A model generated the notes under the pieces. The model did no database searches. It saw nothing but the letters and a program-made list of their open reading frames with translations, and was not told the origin of the DNA. Source: Candidatus Nitrosocaldaceae archaeon (GTDB lineage: Archaea > Thermoproteota > Nitrososphaeria > Nitrososphaerales > Nitrosocaldaceae). Taken from it: 64,000 bases of DNA. The stretch spans positions 13,979-77,978 of the forward strand of contig BPGC01000008.1 of NCBI GenBank assembly GCA_026002835.1, in the 5' to 3' direction. Shown one piece after another: positions 19,289 through 27,829 of the stretch. How positions within the stretch are numbered: position 1 is the first letter of the stretch; each line of letters starts with the position of its first letter. The position numbers were made by a program, and so were the translations under genes.

Positions 19289-20644
19289 ATGCCTATTCTA
19301 CCTATAGATGCTGGAAGGTATGGCAGTAAAGAGATAAGAGCTATATTTGATGAACAAAGAACATTAGATTACCAGTTAGAGTTTGAGATGGTAGTTGCTG
19401 AAGCACAAAGCGAACTTGGTTTGATACCAAAAGATGCTAGCAGAGAGATAGCAGAGATTGTTAAAAGTAAGAAGATAACAACTGATATTGTTAAAGAGTT
19501 AGAGAAGAAGACTGAACATGATACAGCTGCAATGGTTCAAGCAATAAGCGATCTAGCAAATATAGCAAAGCCATGGATCCATTATGGATTAACTAGTTAT
19601 GATGTCATAGATAGCAGAATATCCATGCAAGTTAGAGATGCTTTGAATATAATTGAACCAAAGATAAAAGAGTTATTATCTCTGCTTATTGATCATGCAT
19701 TAAAATATAAAGAGTTACCAGCAGTTGGTAGAACTCACGGTCAGCACGCTAGTATAATATCATTTGGTTTAAAGTTTGGAGTTTGGATATCAGATATGAT
19801 AGCTCATCTTCAACATCTTAATGAATTAAAACCTAGAGTATTACTCTGCAAAACTTTAGGAGTAGTTGGAACTGGTTCTTTGATGAATAAAGATGCTTTG
19901 AGAGTTCAAGAACTAGTAGCAAAGAAATTAGGGTTATATCCAATAGACGCTGCTACTCAAGTCATCTCTAGAGAGAGGCATGCCGAGTTATTGCAATTCA
20001 TAGCATTGTTAGGAGGAACCTTAGATAAGATTGCTGTAGAGATAAGGAATCTACAAAGAAGTGAGATCTATGAGGTATCTGAGCCATTCAAAGAAGGGCA
20101 GATGGGAAGTAGTGCAGTCCCAGTTAAAAGAAATCCTATAAAGAGTGAGAGAGTATCATCATTAGCAAGAATATTAAAGGCTAATGCACAAGTTGCCTTG
20201 GATAACATATCTTTATGGCATGAAAGAGACCTTAGCAACTCAGCAAATGAACGTTTTATTATACCAATATCATTAATATTATTGGATGAGATGCTTGAGA
20301 GCATGATAAAAGTTATGAAAGGTTTAAGAGTTAATGAAGATAGGATTAAAAAGAATATAGAGTTAAGTAAAGGACATATATTTGCAGAGTTTGTCTTAGA
20401 GGCTATGGTAAAGAAAGGTATTGCTAGGTTAGATGCTTATAGATTAATACAAGAGATAGCATTTGATGCTTATGATAAAGATATCCATCTACTAGATGCG
20501 TTGAAAGCAGATAATAGAGTCCTTGAGATACTAAATAAAGATGAATTAGATGCCATATTTGATGCTAAAAATCATCTAGGAGCATCTATGCTTATAATAG
20601 ATAACGTTGTAAATAAGGCGAGAAGATGGATAAACGATACCTAA
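19289..20644 (+). CDS. purB: Adenylosuccinate lyase
   Basis: This enzyme of the fumarase/aspartase superfamily acts twice in purine synthesis, splitting SAICAR and adenylosuccinate. The 451 residues carry TEHDTAAMV (near 73), GRTHGQHAS (near 147) and the flexible catalytic loop GSSAVPVKRNPIKSE (near 270-284), the superfamily signature. The gene diverges from rtcB with only 49 bp between the starts. Its last 19 bases overlap a small membrane-protein gene. Confidence 0.95.
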   Translation: MPILPIDAGRYGSKEIRAIFDEQRTLDYQLEFEMVVAEAQSELGLIPKDASREIAEIVKSKKITTDIVKELEKKTEHDTAAMVQAISDLANIAKPWIHYGLTSYDVIDSRISMQVRDALNIIEPKIKELLSLLIDHALKYKELPAVGRTHGQHASIISFGLKFGVWISDMIAHLQHLNELKPRVLLCKTLGVVGTGSLMNKDALRVQELVAKKLGLYPIDAATQVISRERHAELLQFIALLGGTLDKIAVEIRNLQRSEIYEVSEPFKEGQMGSSAVPVKRNPIKSERVSSLARILKANAQVALDNISLWHERDLSNSANERFIIPISLILLDEMLESMIKVMKGLRVNEDRIKKNIELSKGHIFAEFVLEAMVKKGIARLDAYRLIQEIAFDAYDKDIHLLDALKADNRVLEILNKDELDAIFDAKNHLGASMLIIDNVVNKARRWINDT

Positions 20645-20787
20645 GGAAGATAACCTTACTAGGATTAGGATTATCATTTATAGCTATAATATTATCAGCG
20701 TTAAACCAATTCATTCTTGCTTGTATTGTATTCATAATAGTAGTAATAATAGGAGCGTTTGGTATATTAAAAATGTATAAGAAATAA
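20626..20787 (+). CDS. Small membrane protein, 53 aa
   Basis: A short open frame starts at an ATG inside the end of purB and encodes MDKRYLRKITLLGLGL, then two hydrophobic segments (about residues 9-27 and 29-47), and ends KMYKK. A basic N-terminus, paired membrane helices and a basic C-terminus give a credible hairpin membrane protein. Translation is likely coupled to purB through the 19-bp overlap. I know no family for it. Confidence 0.5.
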   Translation: MDKRYLRKITLLGLGLSFIAIILSALNQFILACIVFIIVVIIGAFGILKMYKK

Positions 20788-20838
20788 CTAATTATAATAG
20801 AATAATTACAGCTTATTTCTTAATCTATAAGCTTAGTT

Positions 20839-20878
20839 AAATTTATAAACAATTCTTGTAAAATATATATTGAGGTGA
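20839..20878 (+). promoter_or_regulatory. TATA box and Shine-Dalgarno sequence for the gene at 20884
   Basis: AAATTTATAAAC (20839-20850) is a good archaeal TATA box with an expected start near 20871. GAGGTGA (20872-20878) lies 5 nt before the ATG at 20884 and decides that start over the in-frame GTG at 20875. It is one of the few clear Shine-Dalgarno sequences in this window. Confidence 0.6.
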
Positions 20879-20883
20879 ATAAA

Positions 20884-21420
20884 ATGGAGAGTGTTTGGGC
20901 AAAAAGATTCATGATTGCTGCTATAATACAAGGTTTGATAGCATTAATTCTAACCTCTGGTATAATATTAGGTCAGATGTATATTAAACCAGAATTTTCA
21001 AGAGTTATAGCATTTGGTAGTGCTGGTATGTGGTTCACAGTTGGTTATATAATGTATATTGTAGTAGGAGTTATAGGAACTGCTGTATCAGCATTATTCT
21101 ATCATTATATAGAAGATGTTCTAAGAAAGTCATATAAAGGCATGGCTAATGCTTTTGCGGCATCTCATCTAATATTGATGAGTGTAGGTATACTAGCATC
21201 TACATTTATGATGATGTATGGAGGCTATGAAGGAGCAAAAGCTATGCTACCAGTAGAGGTTGGAGGATTAGGTTTAGGACCAGAAAAAGCTCATGAGATA
21301 CTTGCTCCATTAATAATACCAATAGCAATATCTATCAGCATATTATTAGTTGGAATATTGTTAGGAGGTATAGGATTTGTATATACATATAGAAAGAAGG
21401 AATTGGTTAGAAATATCTAA
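20884..21420 (+). CDS. Four-helix membrane protein, 178 aa, function unknown
   Basis: The protein has four membrane segments, about residues 9-29, 43-70, 87-112 and 144-168, and a short cytoplasmic tail ending RKKELVRNI. Conserved-looking polar residues inside the membrane (FYHYIED near 80, ASHLILMS near 98) could bind a metal or haem. This arrangement recalls small haem-copper-oxidase-related membrane proteins, but I cannot assign it. It has its own TATA box and Shine-Dalgarno sequence, a sign of strong expression. It is a monocistronic unit. Confidence 0.6.
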   Translation: MESVWAKRFMIAAIIQGLIALILTSGIILGQMYIKPEFSRVIAFGSAGMWFTVGYIMYIVVGVIGTAVSALFYHYIEDVLRKSYKGMANAFAASHLILMSVGILASTFMMMYGGYEGAKAMLPVEVGGLGLGPEKAHEILAPLIIPIAISISILLVGILLGGIGFVYTYRKKELVRNI

Positions 21421-21428
21421 CAATATTT

Positions 21429-21617
21429 TTATTTCATAAATATTGCTAGAAAGAAGAATGGTATAGTTATTATTATTAATACTGTTATAATTGCAGTTAT
21501 AGCTTCGGGAGGAATGGTAACTCCTAGAAATGGTAAAATTGGTATAGGGAACATAGCTACAAACCATAATATTCCCAAGCCAGTTAATCTCTTCCATCTT
21601 CTCCTTAATAGACTCAT
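21429..21617 (-). CDS. Small membrane protein, 62 aa
   Basis: The basic N-terminus MSLLRRRWKRLTG is followed by two hydrophobic segments (LGILWFVAMFPIPILPFLGV and AITAIITVLIIITIPFFFLAIF). Prolines in the turn suggest a helical hairpin. The ATG at 21617 is chosen because a TATA-like ATATAAATT lies about 60 nt upstream with room for a leader. An in-frame TTG at 21665 sits too close to that box. The gene converges with the four-helix protein, leaving 8 bp. Confidence 0.5.
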   Translation of the reverse strand: MSLLRRRWKRLTGLGILWFVAMFPIPILPFLGVTIPPEAITAIITVLIIITIPFFFLAIFMK

Positions 21618-21804
21618 AACATTTATTACAATAAACCCAAATTTATCTATTTCAATCTTTTTCAATAATTTATATCATATAGTTTTCTTATAAGTTATCG
21701 ATTATCTTATTTAAATGTATTAATTTATAATAAAACTTTAATAATTATTGCTAGCATTATGGAATAGATAGGTATTTTAAAAGCATCTTTTATACATAAG
21801 ATGT

Positions 21805-22425
21805 TTGAATCCCATATGCTTTGTAGAACTAGATGGTATAGAGGAATTAGCGAGGTTTGCATGTGCTTTCGAAAGGATAGCTATGCCTATATATCATACA
21901 AAATTAGATAATGATATATTAGCAATTCAGAGCGAAGATATAAACAAAAGATTAATCTATTATTATGTAAATTATGATAAAATAGATGAATTCTTAGCAT
22001 ATAAGATAGTTGGATGCAAGGAAGATATTAGACTTGCAAACTCTATTACAGAACCATCTTATACTTATGCTCCAATAATATCAATAAAAGAGTTACCAGA
22101 TGAACTTATAAAGGAAGAAGAGATTAAGGATAGGTGTAAAAAGATATTATTACATGATCTAAAAAGTTTAGCAAAACTATGTAGTTATAAAACTATGATA
22201 GATGAATCACCTACTACGTTATTATATTTTAGTAATCATCTTGGAATGTTTCTATCATTGGATGATGAGACATTCTTCTATTGTATAAATGACAAGCCAT
22301 CAGCAAACTTTCTTAGATACAATACATTAACAGCAGAAGCATCTTATACAAATAGAGTTGAAGAGCATGGTTATGTATATACTAAAATAGTAAAGTTGAA
22401 GGATCATCCGTTAGTGGAATTATGA
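21805..22425 (+). CDS. Hypothetical protein upstream of pyrF, 206 aa
   Basis: A soluble protein I do not recognise. It starts at TTG (MNPICFVELDGIEELARFACAFERI), about 26 nt after a TATA-like box. No ATG lies in frame near the start. Central regions mix short strands and helices (KRLIYYYVNYDKIDEFLAYKIVG, KKILLHDLKSLAKLCSYK). No catalytic motif stands out. It overlaps pyrF by 4 bp (ATGA), so it is probably co-translated with it. Confidence 0.6.
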   Translation: MNPICFVELDGIEELARFACAFERIAMPIYHTKLDNDILAIQSEDINKRLIYYYVNYDKIDEFLAYKIVGCKEDIRLANSITEPSYTYAPIISIKELPDELIKEEEIKDRCKKILLHDLKSLAKLCSYKTMIDESPTTLLYFSNHLGMFLSLDDETFFYCINDKPSANFLRYNTLTAEASYTNRVEEHGYVYTKIVKLKDHPLVEL

Positions 22426-23156
22426 AGAAACCTTTCGCTACTATAATGCAAGAACTTAAAGATAGGAAGCAGAGTAGAATAATCCTTGCATTAGATAAAG
22501 ATCCATCTAGAGTTAATAAAGAGCAGATATTTAAAGATGCTATAAGGCTTATTACTGAACTTAATGAAGATATTATAAGCATAAAGATGAATATGCATAT
22601 GCTATTACCTTTATCTGAGGAAGAGATTAGTAAGATAAATAGGATTGCTCATGAATATGATATAACTAGCATAGCTGATATCAAACTTAATGATATACCA
22701 AATACAAACAGAGCAGCAATATATAATTTAGTAAAGATGGGATTTGATGCAGTCATAATAAATCCATTTATAGGCTTCCAAGCATTATATGAAACAATAG
22801 ATTATGCTAGACTAGAAGGAATTGGTGTAATAACTCTAGTATTCATGAGCCATAAAGGAGCAGAGAATACATATGGACTAATGGTTAATAATAAACGGTT
22901 ATACCAAATATTCTTAGAATGGAGTCAAAATTTAGGTGTTGATGGTATAGTAGTTGGTGCTACTTATCCAGATATCATAGCAAGATGCTATAGATCAAAG
23001 ATACCCATATATTCACCTGGTATATCTGTACAAGGAGGAGATCCTTCCATAGCTGTAAAGAATGGAGTTGAGTATCTAATAATAGGAAGGAAGATCATTA
23101 ATGCTGAGAATCCTAAAGAGATATCTAAAAGACTAAAGATATCTACCTATAAATAA
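22422..23156 (+). CDS. pyrF: Orotidine 5'-phosphate decarboxylase
   Basis: This enzyme makes UMP from OMP, the last step of pyrimidine synthesis. The 244-residue TIM barrel has the catalytic Asp-Lys-x-x-Asp pattern in ADIKLNDIPNT (near residues 85-95). ILALDKDPSRV lies near 20 and a phosphate-binding end IIGRKIINAENP near 224. The early carbamoyl phosphate supply for this pathway is encoded by carAB at 46590-50901. It is translationally coupled to the 206-aa gene upstream. Confidence 0.93.
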   Translation: MKKPFATIMQELKDRKQSRIILALDKDPSRVNKEQIFKDAIRLITELNEDIISIKMNMHMLLPLSEEEISKINRIAHEYDITSIADIKLNDIPNTNRAAIYNLVKMGFDAVIINPFIGFQALYETIDYARLEGIGVITLVFMSHKGAENTYGLMVNNKRLYQIFLEWSQNLGVDGIVVGATYPDIIARCYRSKIPIYSPGISVQGGDPSIAVKNGVEYLIIGRKIINAENPKEISKRLKISTYK

Positions 23157-23238
23157 TATTAGTTTTAAACCCATAATACGGTATTAAATTGTGAATGAAT
23201 AATAAACGATTATATTATTCTAAGACTTATTGTTAATC

Positions 23239-24141
23239 ATGCAAAGAACTATATTATTATCAATAATATCTATAGCATTAATACTGTCAATGATTATTAT
23301 GTATGGAATTGATTCTTCATCTACAGAATCTTCAGAACTAGTAATAATGTCATTTAATGTATTAGTACCTGCAGGACTTATTAACAATACGATGTATTCA
23401 TGGCAAGATAGAATATCTGTAGGTATTGATATAATAGAGAAGTATGATCCAGACTTTATAGGGTTGCAAGAAGCCCATAAAGAACAACTCGATATTTTAT
23501 TATCATCTAAATATGATTTTGTAGGTCAAGGCAATAGAGGCATTAAAGGTGAATATGGCGCGATATTGTATAACAAGTATAGGTTTGTTGTTTTAGATAA
23601 CGGAACATTATGGTTATCTCCAACTCCTAATAAACCTAGTACTGGCTGGGGATCCAACACTCCTAGAACGATAGTATGGGCTTTATTTTTGGATAAATAT
23701 GCTAATAGAAAGGTAATGATTGCTAATACTCATTTAGAGCAAGGATCGGGAGATGCGTTTACAGCTAGGCAAGAAAGCATAAAAATATTTCTTGATAAGA
23801 TATGGCCGAAGATGAGAGAAGAGAGATATTATGCATTTATAGGTGATTTTAATATGCGTAATGGAGGTTTGCCTATAGATAATAGAAGTAAATGGCAAGT
23901 AGAGAGTGAATATCTATGGAAGGTATTAACTGGTAAAGAATACCTAGATGGTAAACAAGCAACTCTAGTGGATGCATGGGATATTGCATCAAAGAAAATA
24001 AATGCTAGAGCTACAATAGATTGGATATTATTATCTAATAATTTTGATGTGATAGAAGTAATAAATCTAGAAGGTTATAGCAAAGATGGAATTCCTGCTA
24101 CAGACCATTCTCCTGTAATTGCTATTGTAAAATATAACTAA
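23239..24141 (+). CDS. Secreted or membrane-anchored endonuclease/exonuclease/phosphatase family protein
   Basis: An N-terminal hydrophobic segment (about residues 4-24) acts as a signal or anchor. An EEP domain follows with MSFNVLVP, FIGLQEAH (the metal-binding Glu), ANTHLEQG, IGDFNMR and TDHSP, the full catalytic series. The domain thus lies outside the cell. Substrates of this family range from nucleic acids to phosphoinositides, so the exact reaction is open. The ATG at 23239 is preferred to a TTG 9 bases upstream. Confidence 0.85.
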   Translation: MQRTILLSIISIALILSMIIMYGIDSSSTESSELVIMSFNVLVPAGLINNTMYSWQDRISVGIDIIEKYDPDFIGLQEAHKEQLDILLSSKYDFVGQGNRGIKGEYGAILYNKYRFVVLDNGTLWLSPTPNKPSTGWGSNTPRTIVWALFLDKYANRKVMIANTHLEQGSGDAFTARQESIKIFLDKIWPKMREERYYAFIGDFNMRNGGLPIDNRSKWQVESEYLWKVLTGKEYLDGKQATLVDAWDIASKKINARATIDWILLSNNFDVIEVINLEGYSKDGIPATDHSPVIAIVKYN

Positions 24142-24172
24142 TTTTTCTTTATAAAAATACGTTTAAAATAAA

Positions 24173-24268
24173 TGGGCCCGAGGGGACTTGAACCCCCGAC
24201 CTACCGGTTATGAGCCGGTCGCTCTTCCAGGCTAAGCATCCCGCTATCATAATGATAGATACGGGCCC
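24173..24268 (-). tRNA. tRNA-Met (CAT) with a 22-nt intron at position 9/10
   Basis: The 5' exon is 24268-24260 (GGGCCCGTA), the intron 24259-24238, and the 3' exon 24237-24173 starts GCTTAGCCTGG. Acceptor stem GGGCCCG/CGGGCCC, anticodon stem ACCGG/CCGGT with loop CTCATAA, and T arm with TTCAAGT give a normal elongator tRNA-Met of 74 nt. CCCG pairs with CGGG as the central 4-bp helix of a bulge-helix-bulge, with bulges TA^T and AT^G cut at the canonical places. The intron itself folds as CTATCA-TTA-TGATAG. CCA is not encoded. Confidence 0.92.
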
Positions 24269-24342
24269 ACCTACCGGCTCATAGATTGAGTGTAATCTAA
24301 CTCTAATATATTTTGTTATTCAAGAGCTAAATTTTATATCTC

Positions 24343-24361
24343 GATAAGATGTTATCTTATC
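24343..24361 (+). promoter_or_regulatory. Palindromic operator candidate before the XRE-CBS gene
   Basis: GATAAGAT-GTT-ATCTTATC is a perfect 8-bp inverted repeat with a 3-nt centre. It lies between a TATA-like box (AATTTTATATC, near 24331-24340) and the ATG at 24363, over the expected transcription start. Binding there would block transcription, so autoregulation by the XRE protein it precedes is likely. That is an inference. Confidence 0.5.
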
Positions 24362-24362
24362 T

Positions 24363-24914
24363 ATGCTGCCAAGATTAGAGTATATACGAGAGGCTAGAAT
24401 TAGATTAAATATAACACAGAAAAAACTAGCACAATTATCTGGTATAAGTACTTCAATGTTAAATCAGATAGAATCTGGCAGATGTAAGCCTAGTTATGAT
24501 ACCGCCAAAAGAATATTCGAGGCGTTAAGCATGATAGAAGATAGAAAAGCTTTACGTGTTGGGGATATATGTAGCAAAAAACTTATCTATGCTAATAAAG
24601 ATGATTCGCTTCTTAAAGCAATAAAATGTATGAAGAAACACTCATTTAGTCAGATACCTGTATTCGATGATTCAAAGCCTATTGGATTGATAAGCGATGA
24701 TGGTTTGATCAAACATTTGTTAAATAATAATATAGATCCAAAAAAAGTGAGAGTTGAGGATGTGATGGATCCTGCTCCTCCAATTGTGGATATATCAACA
24801 CCAGCAAAGGCAATTGTACCATTGCTAAGATTCTCCAAATGTATGCTTGTAAGTGAGAAAGGTAACCTTGTTGGTATACTAACAATAGCTGATACACTTA
24901 AGATGATGGAGTAA
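24363..24914 (+). CDS. XRE-type HTH regulator fused to a CBS-domain pair
   Basis: Residues 3-55 form an XRE helix-turn-helix (LNITQKKLAQLSGISTSMLNQIESGR). Residues 65-183 hold two CBS repeats (VGDICSKKLIYANKDDSLLKA and VEDVMDPAPPIVDISTPAKA). CBS pairs usually bind adenine nucleotides or SAM, so DNA binding may respond to such a ligand. The architecture is common in archaea. An operator-like palindrome sits at its own promoter. The 3' end overlaps the convergent HTH gene by 17 bp. Confidence 0.88.
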   Translation: MLPRLEYIREARIRLNITQKKLAQLSGISTSMLNQIESGRCKPSYDTAKRIFEALSMIEDRKALRVGDICSKKLIYANKDDSLLKAIKCMKKHSFSQIPVFDDSKPIGLISDDGLIKHLLNNNIDPKKVRVEDVMDPAPPIVDISTPAKAIVPLLRFSKCMLVSEKGNLVGILTIADTLKMME

Positions 24915-25368
24915 TTAATGCTTTTGTTAACGCTTGATTAATAAGTTCGGCTATAATATATTCCTTTGAATGATCTGTATTACAATATTCACATGAGTCA
25001 TTAGAATCTTCTATGTATCTCTTCTCTATAACATTAATGATCTTTAATAATTTTCTAGATATATCATCTATATTACTTGCATCTATCTTTCTTGCATTAA
25101 ACCCTAAAAAGTGGATATTAGATTTATAATATTTTTCTAGTGTGCCTCTCTTCTCTTTAGTATATGCTATATCAATTAATCCAGCATTCTTTAATACATC
25201 TATATGATGTCTTATTGTTGGAACGGATTTCTTATAATTATGTTTTGTTAGTTCATTAACGATATCATCAACCGTTAATATTTTATGTGATAATATATTA
25301 ATTATCATAGCTCTTATTGGATCGCCTAGTGCTTTACATTCATCGATGCCAAGTGTTACTATCTTCAT
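24898..25368 (-). CDS. ArsR-like winged-helix transcriptional regulator
   Basis: An N-terminal winged helix of the ArsR/HTH_20 type: CKALGDPIRAMIINILSHKILTVDDIV near residues 11-37, then KSVPTIRHHIDVLKNAGLIDI near 47-67 as the recognition helix and turn. The C-terminal half contains CEYCNTDH, a CxxC-x3-H pattern that could bind a metal. A small coiled-coil protein is encoded upstream on the same strand. Its target is unknown. Confidence 0.8.
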   Translation of the reverse strand: MKIVTLGIDECKALGDPIRAMIINILSHKILTVDDIVNELTKHNYKKSVPTIRHHIDVLKNAGLIDIAYTKEKRGTLEKYYKSNIHFLGFNARKIDASNIDDISRKLLKIINVIEKRYIEDSNDSCEYCNTDHSKEYIIAELINQALTKALITPSS

Positions 25369-25403
25369 ACACTTAACTCCAAATAAAGTTTTAATAATTT
25401 TAA

Positions 25404-25754
25404 CTATGGTACTTTACTCTCTACCTTAACCAATCTTTCATTCATATAATCTAGTTTATCTTCTATAATGTTTACACTATTTTCAACAGAATCTAATCTA
25501 TTATCTATAAGTTTTATCTCAATAGAATTGGATTCTACCTTAGAATTTATTAATGCCAATGCCTTATCTAATTTATCAGTTAATTCAACACGTAATCTTA
25601 TAATAGCATCTAACTTCTCATCTAGTTTGCTAGATATTGAATCTATAGATCCGTCTAATTGTGTATTAGTAAGCGTGCCATAACTGCTTAAACTAAGCGA
25701 TATAATTAAAAGTATCTGAATAAGCTTCTCATTAGATAGATTGTTCAATGCCAT
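25404..25754 (-). CDS. Membrane-anchored or secreted coiled-coil protein, 116 aa
   Basis: A hydrophobic segment (residues 11-24, ILLIISLSLSSYG) follows a short N-terminus. The rest is one long predicted coiled coil with heptad-like Leu/Ile spacing (LDGSIDSISSKLDEKLDAIIRL and similar) to the end. It could be exported or tethered. The downstream regulator gene lies 35 bp away on the same strand, so co-transcription is possible. No family is recognised. Confidence 0.6.
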   Translation of the reverse strand: MALNNLSNEKLIQILLIISLSLSSYGTLTNTQLDGSIDSISSKLDEKLDAIIRLRVELTDKLDKALALINSKVESNSIEIKLIDNRLDSVENSVNIIEDKLDYMNERLVKVESKVP

Positions 25755-25880
25755 AATGGATCCTCCTCTACAAGTTTTGATAATACAGATATAGCCATAT
25801 TATATTTATAGTAATTGATGAATTTAAATGAGTATTATCTATAGTTTATTAGTAGATTTTTTAGTTAATATTCAAATTAA

Positions 25881-26663
25881 TTATACTCCGAACCTTCTAT
25901 GCCTTCTCTGATATGTTCTTATAGCTCTCATCAGATCTATCTTCCTAAACTCTGGCCAAAATATATCCATAAATACTAGTTCGCTATAAGCACTCTGCCA
26001 TATCAAAAAACCACTTAATCTTTGTTCTCCTGAGGTTCTTAATATTAGATCTGGTGATGGTTGTGGAAGATGTGAAGTGTATAAGCAAGATTCTATGAGA
26101 TCTTTATCTATATCCTCTACATTGATCTTACCATCTTTAACCATATTTGCTATCTTTTTAACAGCATCTACTAATTCTGTCTGTCCACCATATGCAATAG
26201 CTATATTGAAATACATGCCATCATAATTCTTAGTAACCTCTTCTAATTCTGCTATTACTTCTTGCATACTTTTTGGTAGTTTATTTATCTTGCCTAATCC
26301 TTTAACCCTCATCTTATACTTATGCAATTTGGGTTCATGAAGCAGCTTTCTTAATTTATCTTCCATCAATCGAAATAGATAGTCTATTTCGTCATGTCTC
26401 TTCTCCAAATTTTCAGTTGATAAACCATATATGGTTATTATCTTAATGCCCAATTCTCTACACCAATCTATAAGATCTTCTACTCTATCTGCTCCTTTCT
26501 CATGACCAACCTTTTGTATATACATATTCTTTCTAGCCCATCTCCTATTTCCATCTAATATAACTGCTATATGTTTAGGAATCTCATATTTTTTAATCTC
26601 TTTCTTGAGATAATGTTCGTAATACTTGTATATTCCTAATGAATTGAGTATTGTATTCTTCAC
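25881..26663 (-). CDS. uppS: cis-Prenyltransferase (polyprenyl diphosphate synthase)
   Basis: It extends an allylic diphosphate with cis isoprene units to make the lipid carrier for glycans. HIAVILDGNRRWARKN (near residues 32-47) holds the catalytic Asp and diphosphate-binding Arg residues. YGLSTENL is near 99, and the end has RTSGEQRLSGFLIWQSAYSE with the SGEqRLS motif, then FWPEF. The 260-aa length is typical. DUF373 and an ABC ATPase gene lie upstream on the same strand with short gaps. Confidence 0.94.
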   Translation of the reverse strand: MKNTILNSLGIYKYYEHYLKKEIKKYEIPKHIAVILDGNRRWARKNMYIQKVGHEKGADRVEDLIDWCRELGIKIITIYGLSTENLEKRHDEIDYLFRLMEDKLRKLLHEPKLHKYKMRVKGLGKINKLPKSMQEVIAELEEVTKNYDGMYFNIAIAYGGQTELVDAVKKIANMVKDGKINVEDIDKDLIESCLYTSHLPQPSPDLILRTSGEQRLSGFLIWQSAYSELVFMDIFWPEFRKIDLMRAIRTYQRRHRRFGV

Positions 26664-26674
26664 TTAAGACCACT

Positions 26675-27769
26675 TTATTCATGTTCTTTCCTTTTTACTA
26701 TGTAATATTTGTATACTAGAGAGGCTGCTACTAAAGTAACCGCTAAGCCTATAAGAAGTGAAGATACAAGCGTAAATGGATTACTAACATCTCCAGTAAG
26801 CATGAGGATAAATTGTTGTACTGGTACATAGAATAATGCTAATACAATTAATCTTAGCATATCTCCTAAAGTATGTAAAGTAAACCTTTCCTTGAATATA
26901 CTACTTAACATTCTACCTCCAAAGATGGTTCCTAGTCCAGCCCATAGTAATGGAAGCATGCCATAAGCAAAATGACCTACGATCTCTAGATTTAATATAT
27001 CCATAGATTCATCTATGAACTTGATGGCATTACTATAACCACTCTGCAATGATGCTAATATTATTAATATACCAGCAGATAACGAGAATATTCTGATATA
27101 ACTTGATGGACTACTGATCTTAGTAAGATTTTTCAATGCTTTATCTATATCAAAGCCTCTTATTATCAGCGCTGCTCCCAATATACCTGCAATTACTGGA
27201 GCTGCAAATCTACCAAGATCTAATAGAAATGCTAATGCTCCTGCAATCAATAACGCTCCGGGCACTCCTAAGAAGAATTTAGAGTATCTAGGATCAAATA
27301 CTAATGTTTTAAGATATCTTGCGAGAATTGCGTATGAGTATTCTACACTTCTACTATGTTTTATTACAACCCTTTGGACAGATACTACAGGAATTATATT
27401 TTGTATTACTGGTAATACTAGCTCATCCTCTCCTCCATCTGATACTATTATAGCACCATCCGCCTTGAACCTTTGGAGCACATCTTGTAATTGATAAGCG
27501 ATCTTCTGATCCGCTTCTACACCTCCTTTATAACTTCCAGATAATAATGCTACTTCAGATCTATAACCTTTACTTATCAACTCTTCATAAGTTCTAACAG
27601 CAGCAAATATGGCATTTGCATCTGCTTCCTCTGGATCCATTACCGCTAAATTAACTCCAGCATTTATACAACTATCTCTGCCTATTACAGGTGTTTTTAT
27701 ACCGCCCTTTGAGCCTATATCATCATCTCTATCTATACATATCACTAGCAAGTTCTTATTATTCTCCAT
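26675..27769 (-). CDS. DUF373 family membrane protein
   Basis: An archaeal DUF373 protein. The soluble N-terminal third starts ENNKNLLVICIDRDDDIG and contains the family motif IVSDGGEDELVLPVIQ. About seven hydrophobic helices follow. The function is unknown. The gene commonly stands near prenyl or lipid genes, and here it ends 12 bp before uppS, suggesting an operon. An in-frame ATG at 27796 adds nine residues. The shorter start gives the usual N-terminus. Confidence 0.85.
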   Translation of the reverse strand: MENNKNLLVICIDRDDDIGSKGGIKTPVIGRDSCINAGVNLAVMDPEEADANAIFAAVRTYEELISKGYRSEVALLSGSYKGGVEADQKIAYQLQDVLQRFKADGAIIVSDGGEDELVLPVIQNIIPVVSVQRVVIKHSRSVEYSYAILARYLKTLVFDPRYSKFFLGVPGALLIAGALAFLLDLGRFAAPVIAGILGAALIIRGFDIDKALKNLTKISSPSSYIRIFSLSAGILIILASLQSGYSNAIKFIDESMDILNLEIVGHFAYGMLPLLWAGLGTIFGGRMLSSIFKERFTLHTLGDMLRLIVLALFYVPVQQFILMLTGDVSNPFTLVSSLLIGLAVTLVAASLVYKYYIVKRKEHE

Positions 27770-27829
27770 CTCTATATATAGTAAGAAGATCTTCATTCTT
27801 TATTAATTTAATCGATGAATTGTCTATAG

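Noticed and set aside
24238..24259. A sequencing insertion or tRNA pseudogene rather than an intron.
   Set aside because: The insert makes a complete bulge-helix-bulge whose cut sites restore an exact tRNA-Met, which is unlikely by chance.
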